A DNA stretch of 64,000 nt. Source: Flavobacteriales bacterium (GTDB lineage Bacteria; Bacteroidota; Bacteroidia; Flavobacteriales_C; GCA-002722245). Both the position numbers and the translations under genes were made by a program. Positions 1 to 6,528 of this stretch are shown in pieces; position 1 is the stretch's first letter; each line of letters starts with the position of its first letter. Under the pieces are notes generated by a model, which was not told the origin of the DNA, made no database searches, and worked only from the letters and a program-made list of their open reading frames with translations. Where the stretch lies: contig JAHEZL010000003.1 in assembly GCA_023251095.1 (NCBI GenBank), forward strand, positions 1 to 64,000, in the 5' to 3' direction.

Positions 1-1
1 A

Positions 2-514
2 TTGAAAGTAACGGATTTCATGTTAAGTTATGCCAGTTCAGACATTGATTTTGAAGATTTTAGTGTTAAGGAGCTTATTGAAGATCTACTTTTAAAAACC
101 TATGAACAAACATTTAAAGTAGAAAATATCAAGGTTATTGTTGAAATAAAAGATGACTTCATAGTAAATGCTAACAAGAAATTCTTTGAGGATATTTTTC
201 AGAATTTCATTTCAAATTCAATTAAAGCATTACAAAAAACAAACAATAAAACAATTAAATGCTCTGGATTCCTAGACGATGATAATTTTACACTTTATTT
301 TTCTGATAATGGTTATGGGATAAATAAGGGTGATGAAAAATGGATTTTTGGATTATATAACACTCGAACAGCAGAACAAGGAGGGGCTGGTATAGGATTG
401 TATGTAGTTGAAAAACGGATTGAAGCTTTGAAAGGCAATGTAGAGCTAGTTGAGAGCGAATTTAAGCCAGTAGGAGCCACCTTCAAGATCAAGTTACCAT
501 TTAATAAAAATTGA
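2..514 (+). CDS. Sensor histidine kinase, C-terminal ATPase domain (5' end outside window)
   Basis: The frame is open from the window edge, so the sensing part and probably the phospho-accepting histidine lie upstream and cannot be seen. What remains is a HATPase_c (GHKL) domain: N-box around residues 67-73 (QNFISNS), G1 box around 102-107 (DNGYGI), and a G2 glycine loop around 127-133 (GGAGIGL). In the family this domain binds ATP and phosphorylates a histidine that passes phosphate to a receiver. The stop lies two bases before the ATG of a receiver-domain gene, so the two are very probably one operon and a cognate pair. The following genes are a cysteine peptidase, an FRG protein and, on the other strand, an integrase. 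This suggests a conflict-system sensor rather than a housekeeping kinase. That is inference. Confidence 0.85.
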   Translation: MKVTDFMLSYASSDIDFEDFSVKELIEDLLLKTYEQTFKVENIKVIVEIKDDFIVNANKKFFEDIFQNFISNSIKALQKTNNKTIKCSGFLDDDNFTLYFSDNGYGINKGDEKWIFGLYNTRTAEQGGAGIGLYVVEKRIEALKGNVELVESEFKPVGATFKIKLPFNKN

Positions 515-516
515 AA

Positions 517-1140
517 ATGAATGCACCTGTAAAAGTAGTTGTGATACATGATGGATTAATCCCAAAGGTTGATCCATTGCTTATTGAATTGAATAGTAGG
601 TTCGGGGAACAGGAAGTTACCCATTTTGAAAACTCTAATCAAGGTCTGGACCATGTATTGAATAATCTTAACCAAAAGATGATTGTCTTGCTCGATATTA
701 ATTTTAGTAAAGGTGAATTGTCTGGTATTCAGGTGTTTGAAGATATAAGAAAAAAAACGGCACTTGTATATGTGATCTTAATAACGGCAGATGAATATTA
801 TAAAATTAAAAACGAAGATTTGATACTTCTTATTAATCATGATGCTTTTGCAATTGAAAATGTAACTTCTGATTATACAAAAATAGTTTCTCTTGTTGAT
901 AGCGCTGCACATAAATTAGATGCTAGAGTAGACTCGGTTTTAGAAGAATGGATTACAAAGCAATCAAAGGAAAAAAGAGAAAAGCCATATTTAAAAACGA
1001 AGGACGGGACAAGTCATACCTTGAATGATATTTTGATGAGTATTCGCCAACAAACGGAGATTGGAAAGCAAATGGAGAGAAATATATTAAAGCTCGCTGT
1101 TGATTTGCTCGCACGCCAAAAAACTACACTCGATGATTAG
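517..1140 (+). CDS. Receiver-domain (CheY-like) response regulator with helical C-terminal extension
   Basis: This 207-residue protein begins with a receiver fold: acidic residue at the end of strand 1 (H11-D12), likely phospho-acceptor D60 (VLLDINF) and switch T90 (ILITAD). The strand-5 lysine expected after the switch is not visible; that stretch reads LLINHDAFAIENV. Residues 150-200 are charged and helical, with a segment KTKDGTSHTLNDILMSIR, and show no DNA-binding helix-turn-helix that I recognise. This argues for signalling through protein contact rather than transcription. A TTG six bases upstream is in frame, but ATG 517 sits just after the kinase stop and is preferred. Its last eight bases overlap the start of the peptidase gene, so the two are likely translationally coupled. 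Confidence 0.8.
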   Translation: MNAPVKVVVIHDGLIPKVDPLLIELNSRFGEQEVTHFENSNQGLDHVLNNLNQKMIVLLDINFSKGELSGIQVFEDIRKKTALVYVILITADEYYKIKNEDLILLINHDAFAIENVTSDYTKIVSLVDSAAHKLDARVDSVLEEWITKQSKEKREKPYLKTKDGTSHTLNDILMSIRQQTEIGKQMERNILKLAVDLLARQKTTLDD

Positions 1141-1765
1141 AACATTCATTGCATACGATAACAATGATTTTGAGCTTGGGGACTACTTTGATGACAGCCA
1201 CACTGATATTATCGATGAAATTGTTGCTAATAAATTAATACAACGAACTTCAATTTCTGGATTAGAATGCACAGAAGTAAAAGTAAATGAGTGTATTCAA
1301 GCGTTTAATGGCTTACGATTTGTATTTGTTGGACTTTCGCATGGCAATGAACAACAACTCATTTCCAATGAAGCTTTTGTAAGTGCTACAAATGCTGCCG
1401 CATTTACAAATTCCTTTTTTTATACTTGTGCATGTTCAACTGGAGATCAGCTTGGTGGAGTTTTAATTGAGGCAGGATGTTTGGTTTACATAGGCTATAA
1501 TGATACTGTGTTGCTGCACGTCGATTATTATCAAGTGTTTTATAAATGTCAAAATTTTGGAATCAAATCATTTTTGCTGAATAAAGAAACGATCAATGTT
1601 TCTTTCGATAAAATGATAGCGTACTATAATGAAGAAATTGAAAGATTAGTTAACGAAGGAGGTACAGATGAAGTAATTGCATCTTCATTCCTTCTGAGCA
1701 ATAGAGATGGATTAATCTTATTAGGTAACGGAAATTTAACCCCTAATGATTTCTTTGCAAATTAA
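1133..1765 (+). CDS. Small caspase/CHAT-like cysteine peptidase
   Basis: The 210-residue product has a candidate catalytic dyad in the clan CD layout: a hydrophobic strand ending in histidine-glycine (FVFVGLSHG, H70) and a second strand ending in Cys-x-x-Gly (FFYTCACSTG, with C101 matching the cysteine of the CHAT-type SACETG motif). After it comes LGGVLIEAGCLVYIGYND, resembling the segment that follows the cysteine in CHAT domains. No other domain is present, so this looks like a minimal soluble peptidase depending on partners for activation. ATG 1133 lies inside the end of the receiver gene. In the families such enzymes act in bacterial abortive-infection or protease-activation cascades. 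Here the substrate is unknown; the FRG protein next door is one candidate, as is a host protein. Peptidase activity is inferred from short motifs only. Confidence 0.65.
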   Translation: MIRTFIAYDNNDFELGDYFDDSHTDIIDEIVANKLIQRTSISGLECTEVKVNECIQAFNGLRFVFVGLSHGNEQQLISNEAFVSATNAAAFTNSFFYTCACSTGDQLGGVLIEAGCLVYIGYNDTVLLHVDYYQVFYKCQNFGIKSFLLNKETINVSFDKMIAYYNEEIERLVNEGGTDEVIASSFLLSNRDGLILLGNGNLTPNDFFAN

Positions 1766-1795
1766 GTGAAGTAGAAATTGCCACTTGAGGACCTT

Positions 1796-2590
1796 ATGAA
1801 TAATATTAGAATAGATAACTGGAAACTTCTTTTAGAATTTTTAGAACCACTTTGTAATAAGCAACATACTTATGTAGGTTCTCCTATTCAATATCGTGGA
1901 CACTCCTGCAAAGATTGGAAACTTGATTCTTCGCTTTTTAGAATAGTAAGAGGAGATAATATAAGTGAATGTAAGGTTGAATTTTATGAGAAAGAAGCTC
2001 AACAAGAGTTTGTTTCCCAAGCTCATTTATTAGATGAGAAAATTGCATATAATAATTCAATGAATTCAATTGCCGTCAATGTAGATATGCAGCATTACTC
2101 TTGTCCTACAAGATTAGTAGATTGGAGCGGCTCACCTTATATTGCGCTTTATTTTGCGGTAGTTGAAAATATTCAGCACGATGGGGCTTTATATGTTTGG
2201 GATGCCAGTTTCTACCAAGCAAATATTAAGAAACTTTATCCTGAATTTAATGGTTTTGAGTCAAGTACGTTTCTTAATTTTAAAAAATTTGATGTCATTC
2301 AATTAGTATTTGCAACAAAAAAAAATGAACGTCTTGTCAGGCAGCAAGGATGTTTTAGCATTTCTAATAATATCTTGAAAAGTCATTGTGATCTTATTAG
2401 TGAAATAGGTAAAAAAGTTAATAAGGAATCAGGGCTATTTAAACTAGAAATTCCTAAGGAATTAAAAATGGAATTTCTTTCCAGATTGAATATGATGAAC
2501 ATTTCATCAAATAGTCTTTTTCCCGGTTTTGACGGATTAGGCAGATCAATTAAGGAGAGTTTATTATTAAGACGGTGGCATAAGTCTTAA
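1796..2590 (+). CDS. FRG domain-containing protein
   Basis: The 264-residue product carries the FRG signature: Y33-R34-G35 in QYRGHSCKDWKL, then Q99-H100 and P104-T-R-L-V-D-W in DMQHYSCPTRLVDWSGSPYIALYFAV, and a later RLVRQQGCFSI segment. FRG domains are common in bacterial defense and toxin neighbourhoods; their chemistry is not settled. ATG 1796 is chosen over a TTG 18 bases upstream because a GAGG lies six bases before it, a rare Shine-Dalgarno-like site in this window. It follows the peptidase by 30 bases and is the last + gene before the opposing integrase. Likely roles are effector, or target released by the peptidase; this is inferred from position. Confidence 0.75.
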   Translation: MNNIRIDNWKLLLEFLEPLCNKQHTYVGSPIQYRGHSCKDWKLDSSLFRIVRGDNISECKVEFYEKEAQQEFVSQAHLLDEKIAYNNSMNSIAVNVDMQHYSCPTRLVDWSGSPYIALYFAVVENIQHDGALYVWDASFYQANIKKLYPEFNGFESSTFLNFKKFDVIQLVFATKKNERLVRQQGCFSISNNILKSHCDLISEIGKKVNKESGLFKLEIPKELKMEFLSRLNMMNISSNSLFPGFDGLGRSIKESLLLRRWHKS

Positions 2591-2600
2591 CAAATTATAT

Positions 2601-2687
2601 TTATCCTTCAAATCTTTCCATTAATTTTTTGATCTCTTGCAAATCCTCCAAAAGTTTCGATAATCTTAATCGTTCGTGTCTTGGAGT
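2601..2687 (-). other. In-frame open stretch after the integrase stop codon
   Basis: Reading on past the integrase TAA in the same frame gives 28 more sense codons to a second TAA at 2601-2603. The translation starts TPRHERLRLS and continues KLLEDLQEIKKLMERFEG, a highly charged amphipathic helix pattern. It could be a lost C-terminal tail cut off by a stop mutation, a readthrough extension, or a short unannotated ORF (an in-frame TTG exists). It may also be chance. No ATG opens it. Confidence 0.25.
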
Positions 2688-4052
2688 TTAGATAAATTTT
2701 GAAATATTCTCCATCGTAAAGGATTTTCTAATCATTTCATCCTTATAGGTATTGGCAAGATTCACATACCTTCTGAAGTCTTTTTCAGATTTATGCCCGG
2801 ATACCTCTTTTACAACCCTTTCAGGTACACCAATAATTAGGCTATTCGTGATATAGGATTTTCGGGCAACATGGGTAGTAAGCATTTTATAGAATGGTAA
2901 ATAAGATTCTGACCTAACACCGTCATGGAACTCTATTGCTTTAGCATTATCCCCAAAACCACTGATTTTTTTCTTGTCCCCGTCGTCTTCACTTACGATT
3001 TTTCCTAATTCCTTTAAGTATTCATTTTGCTTTTGGTTCGAGATCACAGGTAGGGGTTTGTCGGAGCCTTCATATTTTTTAAGAATCATTTCCGCGTATT
3101 CAGTAATGGGTACTTTTATATTATCCCCCGTTTTAACGGTATAAAAGTCCCATATTTTCTCTCCTTTTTCATTTACTTTCAAATCCTCAAAGCGAATAGC
3201 CTCTATATCGCTATAGCGTTGCCCTGTCCAGCATTGGAAGCAAAACACATCCTGGCAGTGTTCTAAGCGCTTGTTTTCCAGCTTGTAGTTTTGTAATTCA
3301 ATTAGTTGTTTAAGGCTTATAATATAGATTTCACCTTCTTTTTCTACGGATTTCACGTCAGTATAGTTAAATGCTTTGATGAGGCCGCGATTAATGTAAA
3401 AGCGGATAAAGGTTTTAAATGCTTTAATATACTTTGCCACCGTATTGTCGCCTAAGTTTTCGGTAGTAACAAGATGATTTTTGAAGCTAGTGAGGAAAGC
3501 AGCATCCATCATTTCCAGACGGAGAGGTGTTTTTTTGCTTTTGGCGTATTTTATTAGATGAGTATTAAGTGTATTGTATTTTTGGACTGTACGACCTTTT
3601 TTAGAATGTCCTTCGCTGGTTTTATGCTCAGAAAGAAAGGTCTTAAAATGATCTTCAAAGGTAATGGAGGCTGAAGCTTTAAGGGACTCATGAGGCCTAA
3701 CCTCTTCCATAATTTGACGTAATTCCACAATATTGGTTATTTTGCCTTCATTTTCATTGGCTGAATTTCGCTTTTTGACCGCTTGCTTGAATTTTAAGAG
3801 AAAATCGTTTAATTCATCGCTATCCACCTTATTTCTTCGGCAGTCAATAAGTTGTTCTTTCTTATCCCATTCATATTGGGACACTCTCTTTTTAGTATAT
3901 ATCTGAATTCTTTGACCCCAACCCGATACAGTAAGGAATACTTGTCGGGGGGTACGAAGGATTTCATTCAAAGAAGGGTCTTTAGCTTCTTTAAGTATTT
4001 CAATGTTTGCGTCTGAAATTGCGCCTTTGAGATAATAATTTACAGTAGCCAT
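2688..4052 (-). CDS. Tyrosine recombinase/integrase
   Basis: This 454-residue site-specific recombinase has the typical order: an N-terminal arm DNA-binding region (about 1-120), a SAM-like core-binding domain (about 130-230) and a catalytic domain. Visible catalytic residues are R279 (TGQRYSD), H394 and R397 (HVARKS), H420 (SGHKS) and nucleophile Y429 (RRYVNL). All are present, so the enzyme looks intact. It converges on the FRG gene, leaving 97 bases between stops, and lies between the putative immune cassette and the housekeeping gene rpsT. Its family integrates islands, conjugative elements and phages of Bacteroidota. Here it most likely marks the right end of the island. The frame continues open after the stop codon (described separately). 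Confidence 0.92.
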   Translation of the reverse strand: MATVNYYLKGAISDANIEILKEAKDPSLNEILRTPRQVFLTVSGWGQRIQIYTKKRVSQYEWDKKEQLIDCRRNKVDSDELNDFLLKFKQAVKKRNSANENEGKITNIVELRQIMEEVRPHESLKASASITFEDHFKTFLSEHKTSEGHSKKGRTVQKYNTLNTHLIKYAKSKKTPLRLEMMDAAFLTSFKNHLVTTENLGDNTVAKYIKAFKTFIRFYINRGLIKAFNYTDVKSVEKEGEIYIISLKQLIELQNYKLENKRLEHCQDVFCFQCWTGQRYSDIEAIRFEDLKVNEKGEKIWDFYTVKTGDNIKVPITEYAEMILKKYEGSDKPLPVISNQKQNEYLKELGKIVSEDDGDKKKISGFGDNAKAIEFHDGVRSESYLPFYKMLTTHVARKSYITNSLIIGVPERVVKEVSGHKSEKDFRRYVNLANTYKDEMIRKSFTMENISKFI

Positions 4053-4076
4053 AGCTTATTTTTTTAATTAAATTTG

Positions 4077-4105
4077 TTTGTTTTCTTAAATAATGTCTAT
4101 ATTTG
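4077..4105 (+). promoter_or_regulatory. Bacteroidota-type promoter upstream of rpsT
   Basis: TTTG at 4077-4080, a 17-base spacer and TATATTTG at 4098-4105 match the Bacteroidota consensus (TTTG, spacer, TAnnTTTG). The next + strand gene is rpsT, giving a leader of about 280 bases. Such a long leader could be regulatory, or the promoter could serve a non-coding transcript. Confidence 0.5.
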
Positions 4106-4157
4106 CCCTCCCTTTTTAGGAAAATGGGGTTTGAAGTCGTTCTTTAAGAGGTAACGT

Positions 4158-4181
4158 AAAGTGGATACAAAAGTGGATACA
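4158..4181. repeat. Perfect 12-bp tandem repeat
   Basis: AAAGTGGATACA occurs twice back to back (4158-4169 and 4170-4181), about 105 bases upstream of the integrase start. Short direct repeats in this position are typical of recombinase arm-type sites or replication/regulatory iterons. The function is inferred from position. Confidence 0.75.
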
Positions 4182-4395
4182 GATATTCCTTTTTTAACTT
4201 TATCTAAGTTACCGTTGAACTTTGGTTGATCTTCCGAAATCGCTGATTTTAAAGGAAAGTTTAACATAAAGCATTAAGTTTAATAAACATAAAAAAGACA
4301 TAGTCAGTCCCCTACGGGCTACAATAAGTGTTTTGGTTTAGAGTGATCTAAGCTAAAATAGAGAAGAGAGAATAAAAATTTTTGAATTAGAAATT

Positions 4396-4647
4396 ATGGC
4401 AAACCACGCATCGTCGAAAAAAAGAATCAGGTCTAATGAGGCCAAACGTGATCGTAACAAGTATTACCACAAAACAACGCGTAATGCTTTGAAAAAGGTT
4501 AGAGAAACTTCTGATAATAAAGAGATTACAGAATCTACTCCTAAAGTGATCAGCATGATTGATAAACTCGCTAAGAGAAATATCATCTCTAAAAATAAAG
4601 CAGCGAACTTGAAGTCGCAGCTGATGAAAAAAGCGGCAGCGCTTTAA
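4396..4647 (+). CDS. rpsT: 30S ribosomal protein S20
   Basis: The 83-residue, lysine/arginine-rich product begins MANHASSKKRIRSNEAKRDRN and ends in a basic alanine-rich helix, the standard S20 pattern and length. S20 binds 16S rRNA early in small-subunit assembly. The gene stands alone between the island boundary and a strong hairpin terminator. No Shine-Dalgarno is visible before the ATG (AT-rich leader), as usual in this phylum. Confidence 0.97.
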   Translation: MANHASSKKRIRSNEAKRDRNKYYHKTTRNALKKVRETSDNKEITESTPKVISMIDKLAKRNIISKNKAANLKSQLMKKAAAL

Positions 4648-4670
4648 TCACAACAATAAAATTGTAAATT

Positions 4671-4708
4671 TAGGCCCTCCCGATTCTTCGGGAGGGCCTA
4701 ATTATTTT
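4671..4708 (+). terminator. Rho-independent terminator after rpsT
   Basis: There is a perfect 13-bp stem (TAGGCCCTCCCGA, 4671-4683, pairing with 4688-4700) with a TTCT loop, followed by ATTATTTT. It separates rpsT from radC, whose ATG is only 5 bases further on. Confidence 0.9.
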
Positions 4709-4712
4709 ACAG

Positions 4713-5417
4713 ATGTTGCATTCAGACTTAATTACCAAAACAACCATTAAAGATTGGTCGGAACAAGACCGTCCGCGAGAAAAGCTACTATCCAAAGGAA
4801 GAAAAAGCCTTTCCGATTCCGAATTGCTCGCCATTATCATTGGCTCGGGGAGTGCCGATGAAAGCGCTCTTGATCTGTCGAAGAGAATCATGGCGTCGGT
4901 AAACAATAATCTGTCTCTTTTATCGAAAATCTCCTATACTGATCTTTTGCGTTTTAAAGGCATTGGTCCGGCCAAAGCAGTCAATATACTTTCTGTATTG
5001 GAAATGGCTTCCCGTATTAACAATACTTCGCCCGCCGGTATTAAAAAAATAACGTGTAGTGAAGACATTTTTTCTTTGCTGAAAAATGATTTTGCAGAAT
5101 TGAGAGTGGAGGAATTCTGGTTGGTTTTGCTCAATACCGCCAATCATGTTATATGGAAGCAGCGCATTGGAATAGGAGGGGTGTCGGGTGTTGTGGCTGA
5201 TGTTAAAGTGATTATGAAACATGCTTTGGATCAAATGGCCAGTGGCGTTGTGTTGGCGCACAACCATCCCTCGGGCAATAAAAAAGCCAGCAAGCAGGAT
5301 ATTGATTTAACCAATAAAGTAAAGGAAGCTTCGCGACTAATGGATATTGCTTTGTTGGATCACCTTATTTTTTGCGGAACAGGATACTTCAGTTTTGCCG
5401 ATGAGGGGATGGTGTGA
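4713..5417 (+). CDS. radC: RadC family protein (JAMM/MPN+ domain)
   Basis: This 234-residue protein has the usual RadC layout: an N-terminal TIKDWSEQDRPREKLL motif, a helix-hairpin-helix element (GIGPAKA, about 83-89) and a C-terminal JAMM metal site (H183, H185, P-S, D196 in AHNHPSGNKKASKQDID). The length is normal. Despite its historic DNA repair label, the family's biochemical role is unsettled. It starts just beyond the rpsT terminator, so it needs its own promoter close to or inside that hairpin region; none is obvious. It converges on the HIT gene across a long inverted repeat. Confidence 0.95.
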   Translation: MLHSDLITKTTIKDWSEQDRPREKLLSKGRKSLSDSELLAIIIGSGSADESALDLSKRIMASVNNNLSLLSKISYTDLLRFKGIGPAKAVNILSVLEMASRINNTSPAGIKKITCSEDIFSLLKNDFAELRVEEFWLVLLNTANHVIWKQRIGIGGVSGVVADVKVIMKHALDQMASGVVLAHNHPSGNKKASKQDIDLTNKVKEASRLMDIALLDHLIFCGTGYFSFADEGMV

Positions 5418-5422
5418 TATTT

Positions 5423-5532
5423 AGGGCGATAGGTCCTTCCTTCGTCAGGATGACAGACCCGACCGAGACTTTAAATTGAATTCAGGGAATGCATGAGTAT
5501 GTCATCCTGACGAAGGAAGGACCTATCGCCCT
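5423..5532. repeat. 33-bp perfect inverted repeat (REP-like) between convergent genes
   Basis: Arms at 5423-5455 and 5500-5532 are exact reverse complements over 33 bases, separated by 44 bases. The arms contain GTCATCCTGACGAAGGAAGG, of a type I recall as a dispersed repeat in Bacteroidota genomes (memory, not a search). Lying between the stops of radC (5417) and the HIT gene (5537), it can fold as a large hairpin from either strand and probably acts as a bidirectional transcription barrier. Confidence 0.85.
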
Positions 5533-5536
5533 GTAC

Positions 5537-5929
5537 TTAAATGTTTGCAGCAATCGCAGCAGCTAAAGCACTAAACTCTTCTTTGGTCAATTGAACACGG
5601 GGTTTTGAAAAATCCAGATCCCCGATTCCTTCCAAAGGCACAAGATGAATATGGGTATGGGGAACTTCTAATCCTATAACGGCAACACCAATCCGCAAAC
5701 AGGGAACTGTTTTCTCAATGGCCTTAGCTACTTTTTTAGAAAACACATGAAGATCAGCCAGAACTTGATCTTCCAGATCAAAAATATAATCTACTTCTAA
5801 TTTGGGAACCACCAATGCATGTCCTTTTTTAAGCGGACTCACATCTAAAAAGGCTATGAAATCTTTGTTTTCAGCTATTTTATAGCAGGGAATTTCTCCG
5901 TTGATGATTCTGGTGAAAATACTCGGCAT
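5537..5929 (-). CDS. HIT family (histidine triad) protein
   Basis: The 130-residue product has the full histidine triad H91-T-H93-I-H95 (VPHTHIHLVPL) and the conserved N-terminal FxRIINGEIPCYKI start of HINT-like nucleotide hydrolases. These bind purine nucleotides and split nucleoside phosphoramidates or related adducts. The gene lies three bases downstream of greA on the same strand, so it is co-transcribed with it. Transcription probably ends at the inverted repeat at 5423-5532. Confidence 0.93.
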   Translation of the reverse strand: MPSIFTRIINGEIPCYKIAENKDFIAFLDVSPLKKGHALVVPKLEVDYIFDLEDQVLADLHVFSKKVAKAIEKTVPCLRIGVAVIGLEVPHTHIHLVPLEGIGDLDFSKPRVQLTKEEFSALAAAIAANI

Positions 5930-5932
5930 GAA

Positions 5933-6406
5933 TTAGCGGGTGATTTTCACAATTTCAAATTCCATCTCGCCCGTAGGGACTTTTATTTTCGTTTTGTCGC
6001 CTACTTTTTTACCTAATAAACCTTTGCCGATAGGGGAGTTTACAGAGATTTTACCCAATTTGAAATCGGCCTCATTTTCTGCAACGATGGTGTACTTCAT
6101 TTCTGCTTTGGTTTTGGTATTGCGTATTTTAACCGTTGACAAAATGAAAACTTTTGAAGTGTCAATTTTTGATTCGTCGATCAAACGGGCATTGCCCAAA
6201 TCGCTTTCCAGCTTGTTTATTTTTACTTCCAATAAACCCTGAGCTTCTTTAGCAGCATCGTATTCAGCGTTTTCAGAAAGATCTCCTTTGTCCCTTGCTT
6301 CAGCAATTTGTTGAGATAATTTTTTGCGTTCCGATGTTTTCAGTTGATGTAACTCGTCTTTTAGTTTTTTCAACCCTTCCTCAGTAAAATAAATCATTTC
6401 CGACAT
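5933..6406 (-). CDS. greA: Transcription elongation factor GreA
   Basis: This 157-residue protein has an N-terminal coiled-coil finger with the acidic tip (ARDKGDLSENAEYDAAKEAQ) and a C-terminal FKBP-like domain ending in VNSPIGKGLLGKKVGD. It rescues backtracked RNA polymerase by stimulating transcript cleavage in the secondary channel. ATG 6406 (MSEMIYFTEEGL) is preferred over an in-frame upstream start that adds 14 residues, because family members begin near M-x-Y-x-T-x-E-G. It is the first gene of a pair with the HIT gene. Confidence 0.96.
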   Translation of the reverse strand: MSEMIYFTEEGLKKLKDELHQLKTSERKKLSQQIAEARDKGDLSENAEYDAAKEAQGLLEVKINKLESDLGNARLIDESKIDTSKVFILSTVKIRNTKTKAEMKYTIVAENEADFKLGKISVNSPIGKGLLGKKVGDKTKIKVPTGEMEFEIVKITR

Positions 6407-6528
6407 AACAGTAGCATTTAAAACTATACAAAATAAAAAGAATCCCAATTGCTAGGGATCCCTCTCCAAGACGTCAAAATTACAAAATTATTTTGAAAGG
6501 TAAAAGAAGAAGGAAACGCAAAATTAAG

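Larger units (their letters stand above)
4053..4395. other. Intergenic region between integrase and rpsT (probable island boundary)
   Basis: This 343-base spacer holds no convincing ORF. It contains a Bacteroidota-type promoter at 4077-4105, a perfect 12-bp tandem repeat at 4158-4181, and separated inverted hexamers GGTAAC (4150-4155) and GTTACC (about 4208-4213). It is the natural place for the island's attachment site or integrase arm sites, but the other end of the island is outside the window, so no attachment duplication can be shown. No tRNA or tmRNA fragment was recognised. Confidence 0.5.

Noticed and set aside
1-2590. Assigning the left cassette to the Detocs system
   Set aside because: Only the kinase and receiver logic is shared. 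The visible effectors (CHAT-like peptidase without receiver domain, FRG protein) differ, and the sensor part is outside the window.
4081-4140. A possible tRNA 3' fragment as attachment site (GGGGTTTGAAGTC resembles a T-arm)
   Set aside because: The pairing stems and acceptor end do not form, and no matching full tRNA is in the window.
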